From positions 434,001-498,000 of the forward strand of contig NZ_RJTN01000001.1 in the NCBI RefSeq assembly GCF_005497185.1: a stretch of 64,000 nt of DNA, given 5' to 3'. Below are positions 9,928 through 19,877 of the stretch, piece after piece. The translations under genes and the position numbers were made by a program. This DNA is from Pectobacterium polonicum (lineage in GTDB: Bacteria; Pseudomonadota; Gammaproteobacteria; Enterobacterales; Enterobacteriaceae). How positions within the stretch are numbered: position 1 is the first letter of the stretch; the number at the start of each line of letters is the position of its first letter. Under the pieces are notes generated by a model that was not told where the DNA came from, did not search any database, and saw nothing but the letters and a program-made list of their open reading frames with translations.

Positions 9928-10041
9928 GACACCGGAATGTCGATGTTTGAGCGCGTATCGTAAACCCACTCTCAGGGCTGTAACTTTCATGCTGTCTGAC
10001 CTCACATCAGGCCCGGAGGAAGAAACAATAATAAAAGCTGT

Positions 10042-10431
10042 GTGGGCAAATCTGTGAAAAAACAAAGACCTGTCAATCTGGAATTGCAGACGATCCAGTT
10101 TCCCGTTACTGCGATAGCATCTATTCTTCACCGCGTCTCCGGCGTTATCACCTTTGTCGCTGTCGGTATTTTACTGTGGCTGTTAGGCACTTCTCTTTCT
10201 TCAGAGGAAGGGTTCCTGCGTGCTGCGGAAATTATGGATAGCTTCATCGTCAAATTTATCGTTTGGGGCATCCTCGTCGCGTTGGCTTATCACATTGTTG
10301 GTGGTATACGCCACCTGTTGATGGATTTTGGCTATATAGAAGAAGACCTTGCCGCAGGTAAGCGTTCTGCAAATATCTCCTTTATTATTACTGTCGTGCT
10401 TTCAATTCTGGCTGGAGTCCTCGTATGGTAA
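10042..10431 (+). CDS. sdhC: Succinate dehydrogenase cytochrome b556 subunit
   Basis: This 129-residue membrane anchor of complex II binds haem b and ubiquinone together with SdhD. It has three hydrophobic helices. The motif SILHRVSG (about residues 27-34) carries the quinone-site serine and arginine, and [10 protein letters not shown] holds the haem-ligand histidine. The start is uncertain: GTG at 10042 gives the E. coli length, but the nearest strong ribosome site (GGAGG, 10016-10020) is more than 20 bases away. A GTG at 10054 is an alternative. It overlaps sdhD by 7 bases. Confidence 0.93.
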   Translation: MGKSVKKQRPVNLELQTIQFPVTAIASILHRVSGVITFVAVGILLWLLGTSLSSEEGFLRAAEIMDSFIVKFIVWGILVALAYHIVGGIRHLLMDFGYIEEDLAAGKRSANISFIITVVLSILAGVLVW

Positions 10432-10772
10432 GCAATGCTTCTGCGTTAGGACGCAATGGCGTACACGATTGGTTACTGATTCGCGCTTCCGCCATCGTCA
10501 TTGTTCTGTATGTAATTTATCTTATTGGTTTTATTGCTACGGCTGGTGACATCACGTATGAAATCTGGCGTGGTTTCTTCGCGATGGCCCTCACCAAAGT
10601 ATTCACACTGCTAACGTTATTTTCCATTCTGGTTCATGCCTGGATAGGGATGTGGCAAGTGCTGACCGACTACATTAAACCGCTGGCCTTACGCCTGACT
10701 TTACAGTTGGCAATTGTGGTAGCGCTGTTGGTGTACGTCATTTATGGAACTGTTGTGGTGTGGGGTGCGTGA
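10425..10772 (+). CDS. sdhD: Succinate dehydrogenase membrane anchor subunit
   Basis: This 115-residue protein is the second haem-b and ubiquinone-binding anchor of succinate dehydrogenase. It has three hydrophobic segments, with the helix I motif [17 protein letters not shown] and the helix II region [19 protein letters not shown]; the histidine in LVHAWIG fits the haem ligand. The length equals that of E. coli SdhD. The ATG overlaps sdhC, and the stop overlaps the sdhA start as TGATG, so translation of the anchors and the flavoprotein is tightly coupled. Confidence 0.95.
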   Translation: MVSNASALGRNGVHDWLLIRASAIVIVLYVIYLIGFIATAGDITYEIWRGFFAMALTKVFTLLTLFSILVHAWIGMWQVLTDYIKPLALRLTLQLAIVVALLVYVIYGTVVVWGA

Positions 10773-12538
10773 TGAATTTGCCAGTCAGAGAATTTGATGC
10801 AGTCGTTGTTGGTGCAGGTGGCGCAGGTATGCGCGCCGCGCTGCAAATCTCCCAAATGGGCCTGTCCTGTGCCCTGTTATCGAAAGTGTTCCCAACCCGT
10901 TCCCATACTGTGTCCGCGCAGGGCGGTATTACCGTTGCGCTGGGTAACACCCATGAGGATAACTGGGAATGGCACATGTATGACACCGTAAAAGGGTCGG
11001 ATTACATTGGCGATCAGGACGCCATTGAATATATGTGTAAAACCGGCCCGGAAGCGATTCTGGAACTGGAACACATGGGGTTACCGTTCTCCCGTCTGGA
11101 TGATGGCAGCATTTATCAGCGTCCGTTCGGTGGTCAATCCAAGAATTTTGGCGGCGAGCAGGCTGCCCGTACCGCCGCTGCCGCTGACCGTACAGGCCAT
11201 GCGCTGTTGCACACGCTGTATCAGCAGAACCTGAAAAATCACACCACTATCTTCTCCGAGTGGTATGCCCTCGATCTGGTGAAAAATCAGGATGGTGCGG
11301 TTGTCGGTTGTACGGCGATCTGCATCGAAACCGGTGAAGTGGTCTATTTCAAAGCGAAAGCAACCGTGCTGGCAACCGGCGGTGCGGGCCGTATCTATCA
11401 GTCCACCACCAATGCGCACATTAATACGGGTGATGGCGTAGGCATGGCATTGCGTGCCGGTGTTCCGTTGCAGGACATGGAAATGTGGCAGTTCCACCCA
11501 ACTGGCATTGCGGGGGCGGGTGTGCTGGTCACCGAAGGCTGCCGTGGTGAAGGCGGCTATTTGCTGAATAAGCACGGTGAGCGTTTCATGGAACGCTATG
11601 CGCCAAACGCGAAAGATCTGGCCGGTCGTGATGTGGTTGCCCGTTCCATTATGATCGAAATTCGTGAAGGCCGCGGTTGTGAAGGCCCGTGGGGACCACA
11701 CGCCAAACTGAAACTGGATCATCTGGGTAAAGACGTTCTGGAATCCCGTCTGCCGGGCATTTTGGAGTTGTCCCGCACGTTTGCCCACGTCGATCCGGTA
11801 AAAGAGCCGATTCCTGTTATCCCAACCTGTCACTACATGATGGGCGGTATTCCGACCAAAGTGAGTGGTCAGGCATTGACGGTAAATGAGAAAGGCGAAG
11901 ATGTGGTGATTCCAGGGCTGTTTGCCGTGGGTGAAATTGCCTGCGTGTCGGTGCATGGTGCCAACCGTCTGGGCGGCAACTCATTGCTCGACCTGGTGGT
12001 GTTTGGTCGTTCAGCCGGTATTCATTTGCAAGAATCGCTGGATGAGCAGGGCGAAAGCCGTGATGCCAGCGAATCCGATATTGAAGCCTCGCTCGACCGT
12101 CTGAACCGCTGGAATAATACTCGCTCCGGTGAAGATCCGGTTGAAATTCGCAAAGCGCTGCAATCCTGTATGCAGAATAACTTCTCGGTCTTCCGTGAAG
12201 GCGATGCAATGGCGAAAGGGCTGGAAGAGCTGAAAGTGATCCGTGAGCGCCTGAAAAATGCGCGTCTGGATGACACCTCAAGCGAGTTCAACACCCAGCG
12301 TATCGAGTGTCTGGAGCTGGATAACCTGATGGAAACCGCGTACGCGACAGCGGTATCGGCTAACTTCCGTACCGAAAGCCGTGGCGCACACAGCCGCTTC
12401 GACTACCCAGAGCGCGACGATGAAAATTGGCTGTGCCATTCGTTGTATCTGCCGCAAACCGACAGCATGACGCGCCGTGAGGTGAACATGCAGCCTAAAC
12501 TGCGTCCGGCGTTCCCGCCGAAAGTACGTACTTATTAA
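10772..12538 (+). CDS. sdhA: Succinate dehydrogenase flavoprotein subunit
   Basis: This 588-residue catalytic subunit oxidises succinate to fumarate with covalently bound FAD. The dinucleotide fold [14 protein letters not shown] is at about residues 11-24, and the FAD-linking histidine lies in [13 protein letters not shown] (about residues 41-53). Substrate-site motifs FHPTG and the catalytic [14 protein letters not shown] are also present. Upstream in-frame codons from 10760 belong to sdhD; the ATG at 10772 gives the exact E. coli length and the TGATG coupling with sdhD. It forms the soluble domain with SdhB. Confidence 0.97.
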   Translation: MNLPVREFDAVVVGAGGAGMRAALQISQMGLSCALLSKVFPTRSHTVSAQGGITVALGNTHEDNWEWHMYDTVKGSDYIGDQDAIEYMCKTGPEAILELEHMGLPFSRLDDGSIYQRPFGGQSKNFGGEQAARTAAAADRTGHALLHTLYQQNLKNHTTIFSEWYALDLVKNQDGAVVGCTAICIETGEVVYFKAKATVLATGGAGRIYQSTTNAHINTGDGVGMALRAGVPLQDMEMWQFHPTGIAGAGVLVTEGCRGEGGYLLNKHGERFMERYAPNAKDLAGRDVVARSIMIEIREGRGCEGPWGPHAKLKLDHLGKDVLESRLPGILELSRTFAHVDPVKEPIPVIPTCHYMMGGIPTKVSGQALTVNEKGEDVVIPGLFAVGEIACVSVHGANRLGGNSLLDLVVFGRSAGIHLQESLDEQGESRDASESDIEASLDRLNRWNNTRSGEDPVEIRKALQSCMQNNFSVFREGDAMAKGLEELKVIRERLKNARLDDTSSEFNTQRIECLELDNLMETAYATAVSANFRTESRGAHSRFDYPERDDENWLCHSLYLPQTDSMTRREVNMQPKLRPAFPPKVRTY

Positions 12539-12554
12539 TTGCGGAGATCAAACG

Positions 12555-13271
12555 ATGAAACTCGAATTTTCTATTTATCGTTACAACCCGGATGTTGACG
12601 ATGCTCCGCGGATGCAGGATTACCAGTTGGAGGCGGAAGAAGGCCGCGACATGATGCTGCTGGATGCGCTGATGCTGCTGAAAGAGCAAGATCCGACGCT
12701 CTCATTCCGCCGCTCCTGCCGTGAAGGCGTCTGTGGTTCTGACGGCGTTAACATGAACGGCAAGAATGGGCTGGCCTGCATTACGCCTGTTTCCGCGTTA
12801 CGGCGCGGAAAAAGCAAAATTGTTATCCGTCCTCTACCTGGATTACCGGTTGTCCGTGATTTGGTAGTGGACATGGGACAGTTCTATGCTCAATATGAGA
12901 AAATAAAGCCTTACCTGTTGAATAATGGGAAAAATCCGCCGGCGCGTGAGCATCTGCAATCGCCTGAACAACGTGCCAAGTTGGATGGGTTGTATGAATG
13001 CATTATGTGTGCTTGCTGCTCAACGTCTTGCCCGTCGTTCTGGTGGAACCCGGATAAGTTCGTTGGGCCTGCGGGATTGCTGGCAGCGTACCGCTTCCTG
13101 ATTGATAGTCGTGATACGGAAACCACGCCACGACTGGACGATCTGGACGATGCATTCAGCGTTTTCCGCTGCCACGGCATCATGAACTGCGTCAACGTGT
13201 GTCCGAAAGGGCTGAACCCGACCAAGGCTATTGGCCATATTAAGTCGATGCTGTTGCATCGCAGCGCGTAA
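12555..13271 (+). CDS. sdhB: Succinate dehydrogenase iron-sulfur subunit
   Basis: This 238-residue electron-transfer subunit carries three iron-sulfur clusters. The [2Fe-2S] ligands are in SCREGVCGSDG and NGLAC; the [4Fe-4S] ligands in CIMCACCSTSCP; the [3Fe-4S] and shared ligands in CHGIMNCVNVCPKGLNP. It passes electrons from FAD in SdhA to quinone at SdhC/D. The length equals that of E. coli SdhB. GGAGAT precedes the ATG. A structured 274-base gap with two strong hairpins separates it from sucA. Confidence 0.97.
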   Translation: MKLEFSIYRYNPDVDDAPRMQDYQLEAEEGRDMMLLDALMLLKEQDPTLSFRRSCREGVCGSDGVNMNGKNGLACITPVSALRRGKSKIVIRPLPGLPVVRDLVVDMGQFYAQYEKIKPYLLNNGKNPPAREHLQSPEQRAKLDGLYECIMCACCSTSCPSFWWNPDKFVGPAGLLAAYRFLIDSRDTETTPRLDDLDDAFSVFRCHGIMNCVNVCPKGLNPTKAIGHIKSMLLHRSA

Positions 13272-13323
13272 CGGATAGCCATTACGTAACGCGTTATTGC
13301 ATAAAGATTAAGTAGTAAAACAT

Positions 13324-13430
13324 GTATCTCCCTCTGAAGTTGCTATTCTTCAGAGGGGGCGCAGGAAACCTTTAAAAACCGGCTTACGCGCCCGAACCGG
13401 TTTTTAAAGGTTCCTTAGGGGGATGGATAC
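13324..13430. repeat. Two-hairpin palindromic element between sdhB and sucA
   Basis: Hairpin 1 pairs CCCTCTGAAG (13330-13339) with CTTCAGAGGG (13348-13357), a perfect 10-bp stem. Hairpin 2 pairs 13363-13382 with 13397-13415: AGGA, one bulged A, then 15 perfect pairs through ACCTTTAAAAACCGG. The pair is framed by GTATC (13324-13328) and GATAC (13426-13430). No T-run follows, so it is not an ordinary terminator. It may be an intergenic repeat unit or an RNA stability or processing element that sets sdh versus suc expression. Confidence 0.7.
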
Positions 13431-13545
13431 TCTAAGCACGTACCGATGTACGACAAGTGAACCGTTTGTACGGCACACGATATACGGACACTAATTACAT
13501 GTTAACCATGGCGAAAACTGAAGCTTATTAGCTTAAGGGATCATA

Positions 13546-16353
13546 ATGCAGAACGGCGCGATGAAGGCCTGGCTGGATTCCTCCTATTTGGCGGGTGCGA
13601 ATCAGTCCTACATAGAGCAACTCTATGAAGATTTTTTAACCGATCCTGACTCGATCGAACATAGCTGGCGCTCGATCTTCCAGCAATTGCCTACGAGTGG
13701 GGTCAAACCGGATCAACTCCATTCTAAAACGCGTGAATATTTCCGCCGTCTGGCGAAAGACGCTTCGCGCTTTACCTCGTCAGTCACCGATCCCGATATT
13801 GATGCTAAGCAGGTCAAGGTATTACAGCTGATCAATGCGTTCCGTTTCCGTGGACATCAGCAAGCTAACCTGGACCCAATCTTCCTGCGTCCGCAGGAAC
13901 CCGTTGCAGAATTGGATCTGGATTACCATAACCTGACGCAGGATGACCTACAGGAATCCTTCAATGTGGGGTCTTTTGCTATTGGCAAAGACACCATGAA
14001 GCTGGAAGATCTGTATGACGCGCTGAAACGCACCTATTGCGGTTCTATCGGTGCGGAATATATGCATATGACCAGCACGGAAGAGAAACGCTGGATACAG
14101 CAACGCATCGAATCGGTAATGGGGCAGCCGTCATTTACGGTAGAAGAAAAGCGCCGTTTCCTGAAAGAGCTAACCGCAGCCGAAGGGCTGGAGCGTTATC
14201 TGGGTGCCAAGTATCCCGGCGCCAAGCGTTTCTCGCTGGAAGGCGGTGATGCACTGGTTCCGATGCTGAAAGAGCTGATTCGCCATGCGGGTGCAAACGA
14301 CACTCGCGAAGTGGTATTGGGGATGGCACACCGTGGTCGCCTCAACGTGCTGATCAACGTATTGGGCAAAAAATCTCAGGATCTGTTCGACGAGTTTGCT
14401 GGCAAGCATAAAGAACACTTGGGTACAGGTGACGTGAAATATCATCAGGGTTTCTCGTCTGAATTCGAGACGGCTGGTGGTCTGGTGCACTTGGCGTTGG
14501 CGTTCAATCCATCGCACCTGGAAATCGTTAGCCCGGTCGTGACGGGATCGGTTCGTGCGCGTCTTGACCGTCTTAATAGTCAGAGTGGTCCGCGTGTTCT
14601 GCCAATCACCATTCATGGCGATGCGGCAGTGAGTGGTCAGGGGGTGGTGCAGGAACTGTTGAATATGTCGACGGTGCGTGGCTACGAAGTTGGCGGTACG
14701 CTGCGTATTGTGATCAACAACCGTATCGGCTTCACCACCTCTAACCCGCTGGATATTCGCTCCACTGAATACTGTACCGATATCGGAAAAATGGTGCAGG
14801 CACCGATTTTCCACGTTAACGCAGACGACCCGGAAGCGGTGGCGTTTGTTACGCGTCTGGCGCTGGATTTCCGTAATACCTTCAAACGCGATGTATTCAT
14901 CGATCTGATTTGTTATCGCCGTCATGGTCATAACGAAGCTGACGAGCCAAGTGCAACGCAGCCGATGATGTACCAGAAGATCAAGAAGCACCCGACGCCG
15001 CGTAAGGTATACGCCGATCGTCTGGAGCAGGAAAAATCCATCACGCTGGAAGATGCCACCGAGATGGTCAACCTGTACCGCGATGCGCTGGATGCGGGCG
15101 AATGTGTGGTGGAAGAATGGCGTGAGATGGATATGCAGTCCTTTACCTGGACGCCGTATCTGAACCATGAGTGGGATGAGCCTTATCCGCACGCCACAGA
15201 AATGAAACGTTTGCAGGAACTGGCGAAGCGTATCAGTGAAGTGCCGGAAGGGATTGACGTTCATCCTCGCGTTGCCAAGGTTTATACCGACCGTGCTGAG
15301 ATGGCTGCGGGTAACAAACCGTTCGACTGGGGCGGAGCTGAAACGCTGGCCTACGCCACATTGGTCGATGAAGGCATTCCGATTCGTTTGTCTGGTGAAG
15401 ACAGCGGGCGTGGTACGTTCTTCCATCGTCATGCTGTCGTGCATAACCAGAAAAATGGTTCCAGCTACACGCCGTTGAACCACGTACACAACGGGCAGGG
15501 CGAGTTCAACGTTTGGGACTCCGTACTTTCCGAAGAAGCGATTCTGGCGTTTGAATACGGCTATGCGACCGCAGAACCGCGCACCCTGACCATCTGGGAA
15601 GCGCAGTTTGGTGACTTCGCCAACGGTGCGCAGGTGGTAATCGACCAGTTCATCAGCTCCGGTGAGCAGAAGTGGGGCCGGATGTGTGGTCTGGTCATGC
15701 TGCTGCCGCACGGTTACGAAGGGCAAGGTCCAGAGCACTCGTCTGCCAGACTGGAACGTTATCTGCAACTGTGCGCTGAGCAAAATATGCAGGTCTGTAT
15801 TCCGTCAACGCCAGCACAGGTGTATCACATGCTTCGCCGTCAGGCGCTGCGCGGTATGCGCCGTCCGCTGGTGGTCATGTCACCGAAATCTCTGTTGCGC
15901 CATCCGCTGGCGATTTCTTCACTGGATGAACTGGCAAATGGTTCCTTCCAGCCGGCGATTGGTGAAGTAGAAGAATTAGATCCGGCAGCCGTGAAGCGTG
16001 TCGTGCTTTGTTCCGGTAAGGTCTACTATGATTTGCTGGAACAGCGCCGCAAGAACGAGCAAAAGAATGTCGCGATCGTCCGTATCGAACAGCTTTACCC
16101 GTTCCCGCATCAGTCCGTTCAAGCTGCGTTGGAACCGTTTGCCCATGTTCACGATTTCGTGTGGTGTCAGGAAGAGCCGCTGAATCAGGGAGCCTGGTAT
16201 TGCAGTCAGCACCATTTCCGTGAAGTGATTCCGTTTGGGGCTTCTTTACGTTACGCAGGACGCCCGGCGTCTGCATCACCCGCCGTTGGCTATATGTCCG
16301 TACACCAGAAACAACAGCAAGATCTGGTTGATGACGCGCTGAACGTTGATTAA
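13546..16353 (+). CDS. sucA: 2-oxoglutarate dehydrogenase E1 component
   Basis: This 935-residue thiamine-diphosphate enzyme decarboxylates 2-oxoglutarate and transfers the succinyl group to the lipoyl arm of SucB. The N-terminus LDSSYLAGANQSYIEQLYEDF is typical of the E1o subunit that docks the E2/E3 core. TPP and active-site motifs include GMAHRGRLNVL, HGDAAVSGQG and CYRRHGHNEADEPS. E. coli SucA has 933 residues. It may have its own promoter in the sdhB-sucA gap as well as readthrough from sdhC. sucB follows 15 bases later. Confidence 0.97.
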   Translation: MQNGAMKAWLDSSYLAGANQSYIEQLYEDFLTDPDSIEHSWRSIFQQLPTSGVKPDQLHSKTREYFRRLAKDASRFTSSVTDPDIDAKQVKVLQLINAFRFRGHQQANLDPIFLRPQEPVAELDLDYHNLTQDDLQESFNVGSFAIGKDTMKLEDLYDALKRTYCGSIGAEYMHMTSTEEKRWIQQRIESVMGQPSFTVEEKRRFLKELTAAEGLERYLGAKYPGAKRFSLEGGDALVPMLKELIRHAGANDTREVVLGMAHRGRLNVLINVLGKKSQDLFDEFAGKHKEHLGTGDVKYHQGFSSEFETAGGLVHLALAFNPSHLEIVSPVVTGSVRARLDRLNSQSGPRVLPITIHGDAAVSGQGVVQELLNMSTVRGYEVGGTLRIVINNRIGFTTSNPLDIRSTEYCTDIGKMVQAPIFHVNADDPEAVAFVTRLALDFRNTFKRDVFIDLICYRRHGHNEADEPSATQPMMYQKIKKHPTPRKVYADRLEQEKSITLEDATEMVNLYRDALDAGECVVEEWREMDMQSFTWTPYLNHEWDEPYPHATEMKRLQELAKRISEVPEGIDVHPRVAKVYTDRAEMAAGNKPFDWGGAETLAYATLVDEGIPIRLSGEDSGRGTFFHRHAVVHNQKNGSSYTPLNHVHNGQGEFNVWDSVLSEEAILAFEYGYATAEPRTLTIWEAQFGDFANGAQVVIDQFISSGEQKWGRMCGLVMLLPHGYEGQGPEHSSARLERYLQLCAEQNMQVCIPSTPAQVYHMLRRQALRGMRRPLVVMSPKSLLRHPLAISSLDELANGSFQPAIGEVEELDPAAVKRVVLCSGKVYYDLLEQRRKNEQKNVAIVRIEQLYPFPHQSVQAALEPFAHVHDFVWCQEEPLNQGAWYCSQHHFREVIPFGASLRYAGRPASASPAVGYMSVHQKQQQDLVDDALNVD

Positions 16354-16368
16354 ATAAAAGGATAGATA

Positions 16369-17595
16369 ATGAGTAGCGTAGATATTCATGTACCCGACCT
16401 GCCTGAATCCGTCGCTGACGCCACCGTTGCTACCTGGCATAAAAAACCAGGCGATAGCGTTCAGCGTGATGAAGTGCTGGTTGAAATTGAAACTGACAAA
16501 GTTGTGTTGGAAGTGCCTGCCTCTGAAGCGGGCATTCTGGATGCCGTGCTGGAAGAAGAAGGCGCGACCGTAACGTCTCGCCAGCTTTTGGGCCGTATTC
16601 GCCGTGGCGATAGCTCCGGTAAAGAAACCAGCGAGAAGTCACAGAGCAAAGAATCAACACCGGCACAGCGCCATACGGCTGGGCTGGAAGAAGAGAACAG
16701 CGATGCGCTGAGCCCAGCCATCCGCCGTCTGATTGCAGAGCACGATCTCGATGCAGCTGCGATCAAAGGCAGCGGCGTAGGCGGTCGAATTACCCGTGAA
16801 GACGTGGATAAGCATTTGGCTGCCCAGAAGAAAGAGCCTGCTAAAGCGGCTAAGTCCGAGGCTCCGGCGGCTTCTCCGGCACCGACTCTGGGCGCGCGCA
16901 GCGAAAAACGCGTACCGATGACGCGTCTGCGTAAGCGCGTTGCAGAACGTCTGCTGGAAGCGAAAAACAGCACGGCAATGTTGACGACGTTCAACGAAAT
17001 CAACATGCAGCCAATCATGGATCTGCGCAAGCAGTACGGTGACGCATTTGAGAAGCGTCACGGTGTGCGTCTGGGCTTCATGTCCTTCTACATCAAAGCT
17101 GTGGTCGAAGCGCTGAAACGTTATCCAGAAGTGAATGCGTCTATTGATGGCGAAGATGTGGTGTACCACAACTACTTCGATGTCAGCATCGCGGTGTCTA
17201 CCCCGCGTGGTCTGGTTACGCCAGTGCTGCGTGATGTGGATGCGCTGGGCATGGCCGACATCGAGAAGCGTATCAAAGAGCTGGCGGTGAAAGGCCGTGA
17301 CGGCAAACTGACGGTTGAAGAACTGTTGGGCGGTAACTTCACGATTACCAACGGCGGCGTCTTTGGCTCTCTGATGTCTACCCCGATCATCAACCCACCG
17401 CAGAGTGCGATTCTGGGTATGCATGCCATTAAAGATCGTCCGATGGCGGTTGATGGTCAGGTCGTTATTCTGCCGATGATGTATCTGGCACTGTCTTACG
17501 ATCACCGTTTGGTCGACGGCCGTGAGTCCGTTGGTTTCCTGGTGACGGTGAAAGAGATGCTGGAAGATCCAGCGCGTCTGCTGTTAGACGTGTAG
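16369..17595 (+). CDS. sucB: Dihydrolipoyl succinyltransferase (E2o)
   Basis: This 408-residue core subunit of the 2-oxoglutarate dehydrogenase complex has an N-terminal lipoyl domain with the modified K44 in [14 protein letters not shown] peripheral-subunit-binding domain follows around residues 112-150 ([25 protein letters not shown] core), flanked by Ala/Lys/Glu-rich linkers, and then the acyltransferase domain. The catalytic motif SYDHRLVDG places the active histidine at 379 and aspartate at 383. The third component, Lpd, is not in this window. AAGGAT lies before the ATG. Confidence 0.97.
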   Translation: MSSVDIHVPDLPESVADATVATWHKKPGDSVQRDEVLVEIETDKVVLEVPASEAGILDAVLEEEGATVTSRQLLGRIRRGDSSGKETSEKSQSKESTPAQRHTAGLEEENSDALSPAIRRLIAEHDLDAAAIKGSGVGGRITREDVDKHLAAQKKEPAKAAKSEAPAASPAPTLGARSEKRVPMTRLRKRVAERLLEAKNSTAMLTTFNEINMQPIMDLRKQYGDAFEKRHGVRLGFMSFYIKAVVEALKRYPEVNASIDGEDVVYHNYFDVSIAVSTPRGLVTPVLRDVDALGMADIEKRIKELAVKGRDGKLTVEELLGGNFTITNGGVFGSLMSTPIINPPQSAILGMHAIKDRPMAVDGQVVILPMMYLALSYDHRLVDGRESVGFLVTVKEMLEDPARLLLDV

Positions 17596-17609
17596 TCCGA
17601 CAGGTAGAC

Positions 17610-17644
17610 TTTCGGGCGGTAACCCTGACGGTTTCCGCCCGAAA
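17610..17644 (+). terminator. Hairpin between sucB and sucC
   Basis: A perfect 10-bp stem, TTTCGGGCGG (17610-17619) and CCGCCCGAAA (17635-17644), lies 15 bases after the sucB stop. It lacks a downstream T-run, so it probably acts as a partial terminator or mRNA stability element that still allows transcription into sucCD. Confidence 0.55.
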
Positions 17645-17792
17645 TACACAGATTATGTGCTATGCAGGCCGCTTCTTCTCAGCGGCGTTATCCAAATATA
17701 TCAGAGAGTTAATGGCGCTTTTCTCTACCGAAAGACTCGGTGATGAAAAACCGTCTGCCGACTTATCTCCAAACCTAAATGGATAGAACATC

Positions 17793-18959
17793 ATGAATTT
17801 ACACGAGTATCAGGCAAAACAACTCTTTGCTCGATATGGTTTACCGGCACCGACCGGCTATGCCTGTACCACACCGCGTGAAGCGGAAGAAGCCGCGTCT
17901 AAAATTGGTGCGGGTCCGTGGGTCGTAAAATGTCAGGTTCACGCAGGCGGTCGCGGTAAAGCGGGCGGCGTTAAAGTCGTCAGCAATAAAGAAGATATCC
18001 GCGCCTTTGCTGAAAACTGGCTGGGTAAAAAACTCGTTACTTATCAAACTGACGCACAGGGTCAGCCGGTTCATCAGATCCTGGTTGAAGCCGCAACGGA
18101 TATCGACAAAGAGCTGTATCTGGGCGCGGTTGTTGACCGTGGCACGCGTCGCGTGGTGTTCATGGCGTCCACCGAAGGTGGTGTAGAAATTGAAAAAGTG
18201 GCGGAAGAAACGCCGGAGCTGATCCATAAAGCGGCGATCGATCCACTGGTCGGTCCACAGCCTTATCAGGGCCGTGAACTGGCTTTCAAACTGGGTCTGA
18301 GTGGTAAGCAAGTGGCTCAGTTCACCAAAATCTTCATGGGTCTGGCGACGCTGTTCCTTGAGCGCGATCTGGCGCTGGTAGAAATCAATCCGCTGGTTAT
18401 CACCAAGCAGGGCGATCTGATCTGTCTGGATGGCAAGCTGGGTGCGGACGGCAATGCCCTGTTCCGCCAGCCTGAGCTGCGCGAAATGCGTGACCCAAGC
18501 CAGGAAGACTCTCGTGAAGCGCATGCGGCACAGTGGGAACTGAACTATGTTGCGCTGGACGGTAATATTGGCTGTATGGTCAACGGTGCGGGTTTGGCGA
18601 TGGGTACGATGGACATCGTGAAGCTGCACGGCGGTTCTCCTGCTAACTTCCTTGATGTTGGCGGCGGTGCGACGAAAGAACGTGTGACAGAGGCGTTCAA
18701 AATTATCCTGTCTGACGACAAGGTAAAAGCCGTCTTTGTTAACATCTTTGGTGGCATCGTACGTTGCGATTTGATCGCTGACGGTATCATCGGCGCGGTA
18801 GCCGAAGTGGGCGTTAACGTACCGGTTGTTGTGCGTCTTGAAGGAAACAATGCGGAACTGGGTGCCAAGAAACTGGCGGATAGCGGCCTGAATATTATTG
18901 CCGCGACCAGCCTGACGGGTGCGGCTCAGCAGGTTGTTGCAGCAGTGGGGGATAAATAA
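17793..18959 (+). CDS. sucC: Succinyl-CoA synthetase beta subunit
   Basis: This 388-residue ATP-grasp subunit couples succinyl-CoA cleavage to nucleotide phosphorylation. It starts with [20 protein letters not shown], the standard ATP-grasp opening. Other family motifs are [18 protein letters not shown] and [11 protein letters not shown]. The length equals that of E. coli SucC. Its TAA overlaps the sucD ATG (TAATG), which balances subunit synthesis. A gap of 197 bases with a hairpin separates it from sucB, and readthrough from the sdh-suc transcript is expected. Confidence 0.97.
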   Translation: MNLHEYQAKQLFARYGLPAPTGYACTTPREAEEAASKIGAGPWVVKCQVHAGGRGKAGGVKVVSNKEDIRAFAENWLGKKLVTYQTDAQGQPVHQILVEAATDIDKELYLGAVVDRGTRRVVFMASTEGGVEIEKVAEETPELIHKAAIDPLVGPQPYQGRELAFKLGLSGKQVAQFTKIFMGLATLFLERDLALVEINPLVITKQGDLICLDGKLGADGNALFRQPELREMRDPSQEDSREAHAAQWELNYVALDGNIGCMVNGAGLAMGTMDIVKLHGGSPANFLDVGGGATKERVTEAFKIILSDDKVKAVFVNIFGGIVRCDLIADGIIGAVAEVGVNVPVVVRLEGNNAELGAKKLADSGLNIIAATSLTGAAQQVVAAVGDK

Positions 18960-19831
18960 TGTCCATTCTGATTAATAAAAATACCAAAGTTATCTGTCAG
19001 GGTTTTACCGGTAGTCAGGGGACATTCCACTCTGAGCAAGCGCTTGCTTACGGTACACAAATGGTCGGTGGTGTGACGCCGGGTAAAGGCGGCACGGAAC
19101 ATCTGGGCCTGCCCGTATTTAATACGGTGCGTGAAGCGGTAGAAGCGACGGGCGCAACGGCATCGGTTATCTACGTTCCCGCTCCGTTCTGTAAAGACTC
19201 CATTCTGGAAGCGATTGACGCAGGCATCGAGCTGATTATCTGTATCACCGAAGGTATCCCGACGCTGGATATGCTGACGGTGAAAGTGAAGCTTGACCAG
19301 AGCGGTGTGCGGATGATCGGTCCGAACTGCCCAGGTGTGATCACGCCGGGCGAATGTAAGATCGGTATTATGCCGGGTCATATTCACCTGCCGGGCAAAG
19401 TGGGTATCGTTTCTCGTTCAGGTACGCTGACGTATGAAGCGGTGAAGCAAACAACTGATGCCGGGCTGGGTCAGTCCAGCTGTGTGGGTATCGGTGGTGA
19501 CCCGATCCCTGGTTCTAACTTCATCGATATTCTGAAGCTGTTTGAACAGGACCCACAGACAGAAGCCATCGTCATGATTGGTGAAATCGGTGGTACAGCG
19601 GAAGAAGAAGCGGCGGCGTACATTAAAGAGCACGTGACTAAACCCGTTGTTGGCTACATCGCGGGCGTGACTGCGCCGAAAGGCAAGCGTATGGGCCATG
19701 CTGGTGCCATCATTGCCGGTGGTAAAGGTACTGCCGATGATAAATTCGCAGCGTTAGAAGCGGCCGGTGTCAAAACCGTTCGCAGCCTGGCGGATATCGG
19801 TGATGCTGTAAAAGCAATATTAGCACGTTAA
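18959..19831 (+). CDS. sucD: Succinyl-CoA synthetase alpha subunit
   Basis: This 290-residue subunit binds CoA in the N-terminal Rossmann domain ([19 protein letters not shown]) and carries the phosphorylated catalytic histidine in [19 protein letters not shown] (about residue 247). The [12 protein letters not shown] and [14 protein letters not shown] motifs are also typical. It pairs with SucC to form the heterotetramer that makes ATP (or GTP) and succinate. It is the last gene of the sdh-suc block, followed 24 bases later by a classical intrinsic terminator. Confidence 0.97.
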   Translation: MSILINKNTKVICQGFTGSQGTFHSEQALAYGTQMVGGVTPGKGGTEHLGLPVFNTVREAVEATGATASVIYVPAPFCKDSILEAIDAGIELIICITEGIPTLDMLTVKVKLDQSGVRMIGPNCPGVITPGECKIGIMPGHIHLPGKVGIVSRSGTLTYEAVKQTTDAGLGQSSCVGIGGDPIPGSNFIDILKLFEQDPQTEAIVMIGEIGGTAEEEAAAYIKEHVTKPVVGYIAGVTAPKGKRMGHAGAIIAGGKGTADDKFAALEAAGVKTVRSLADIGDAVKAILAR

Positions 19832-19877
19832 TCGATTAGTCGATTAAACATACCAGCCACCTCCGGGTGGCTTTTTT
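19832..19877 (+). ncRNA. Candidate SdhX-like 3' UTR small RNA
   Basis: In E. coli the 3' end of the sdh-suc transcript is cut by RNase E into the small RNA SdhX (RybD), which ends at the operon terminator. The same position here has a short unstructured AT-rich lead (ATCGATTAGTCGATTAAAC) followed by the terminator hairpin and U-tail. I infer a homolog from position; the sequence itself was not matched. Confidence 0.35.
19855..19877 (+). terminator. Intrinsic terminator of sdhCDAB-sucABCD
   Basis: A perfect 7-bp stem, AGCCACC / GGTGGCT, with a TCCG tetraloop is followed by six T residues. It lies 24 bases after the sucD stop and is a textbook rho-independent terminator. Confidence 0.92.

Larger units (their letters stand above)
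9393..10041. promoter_or_regulatory. gltA-sdhC divergent regulatory region
   Basis: The 649 bases between two divergent TCA operons hold no gene of normal size. Visible signals are a near-consensus CRP core (9781-9794), a good sigma-70 promoter for sdhC (9833-9861), two copies of a 14-base AT-rich element (9574-9587 and 9746-9759), and a 7-codon open frame with a ribosome site (9904-9927). Control by CRP, ArcA and FNR is known for this locus in E. coli; here it is inferred. Confidence 0.75.

Noticed and set aside
11081-11956. 291-codon minus-strand frame inside sdhA
   Set aside because: It lies antisense to a conserved gene, has no ribosome site and no protein-like features.
14170-15783. 537-codon open frame on the minus strand inside sucA
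   Set aside because: It is a shadow of the sucA codon pattern. SucA on the plus strand is full-length and clearly conserved, and the antisense product is rich in Arg, His, Gln and Thr with no recognisable motif.
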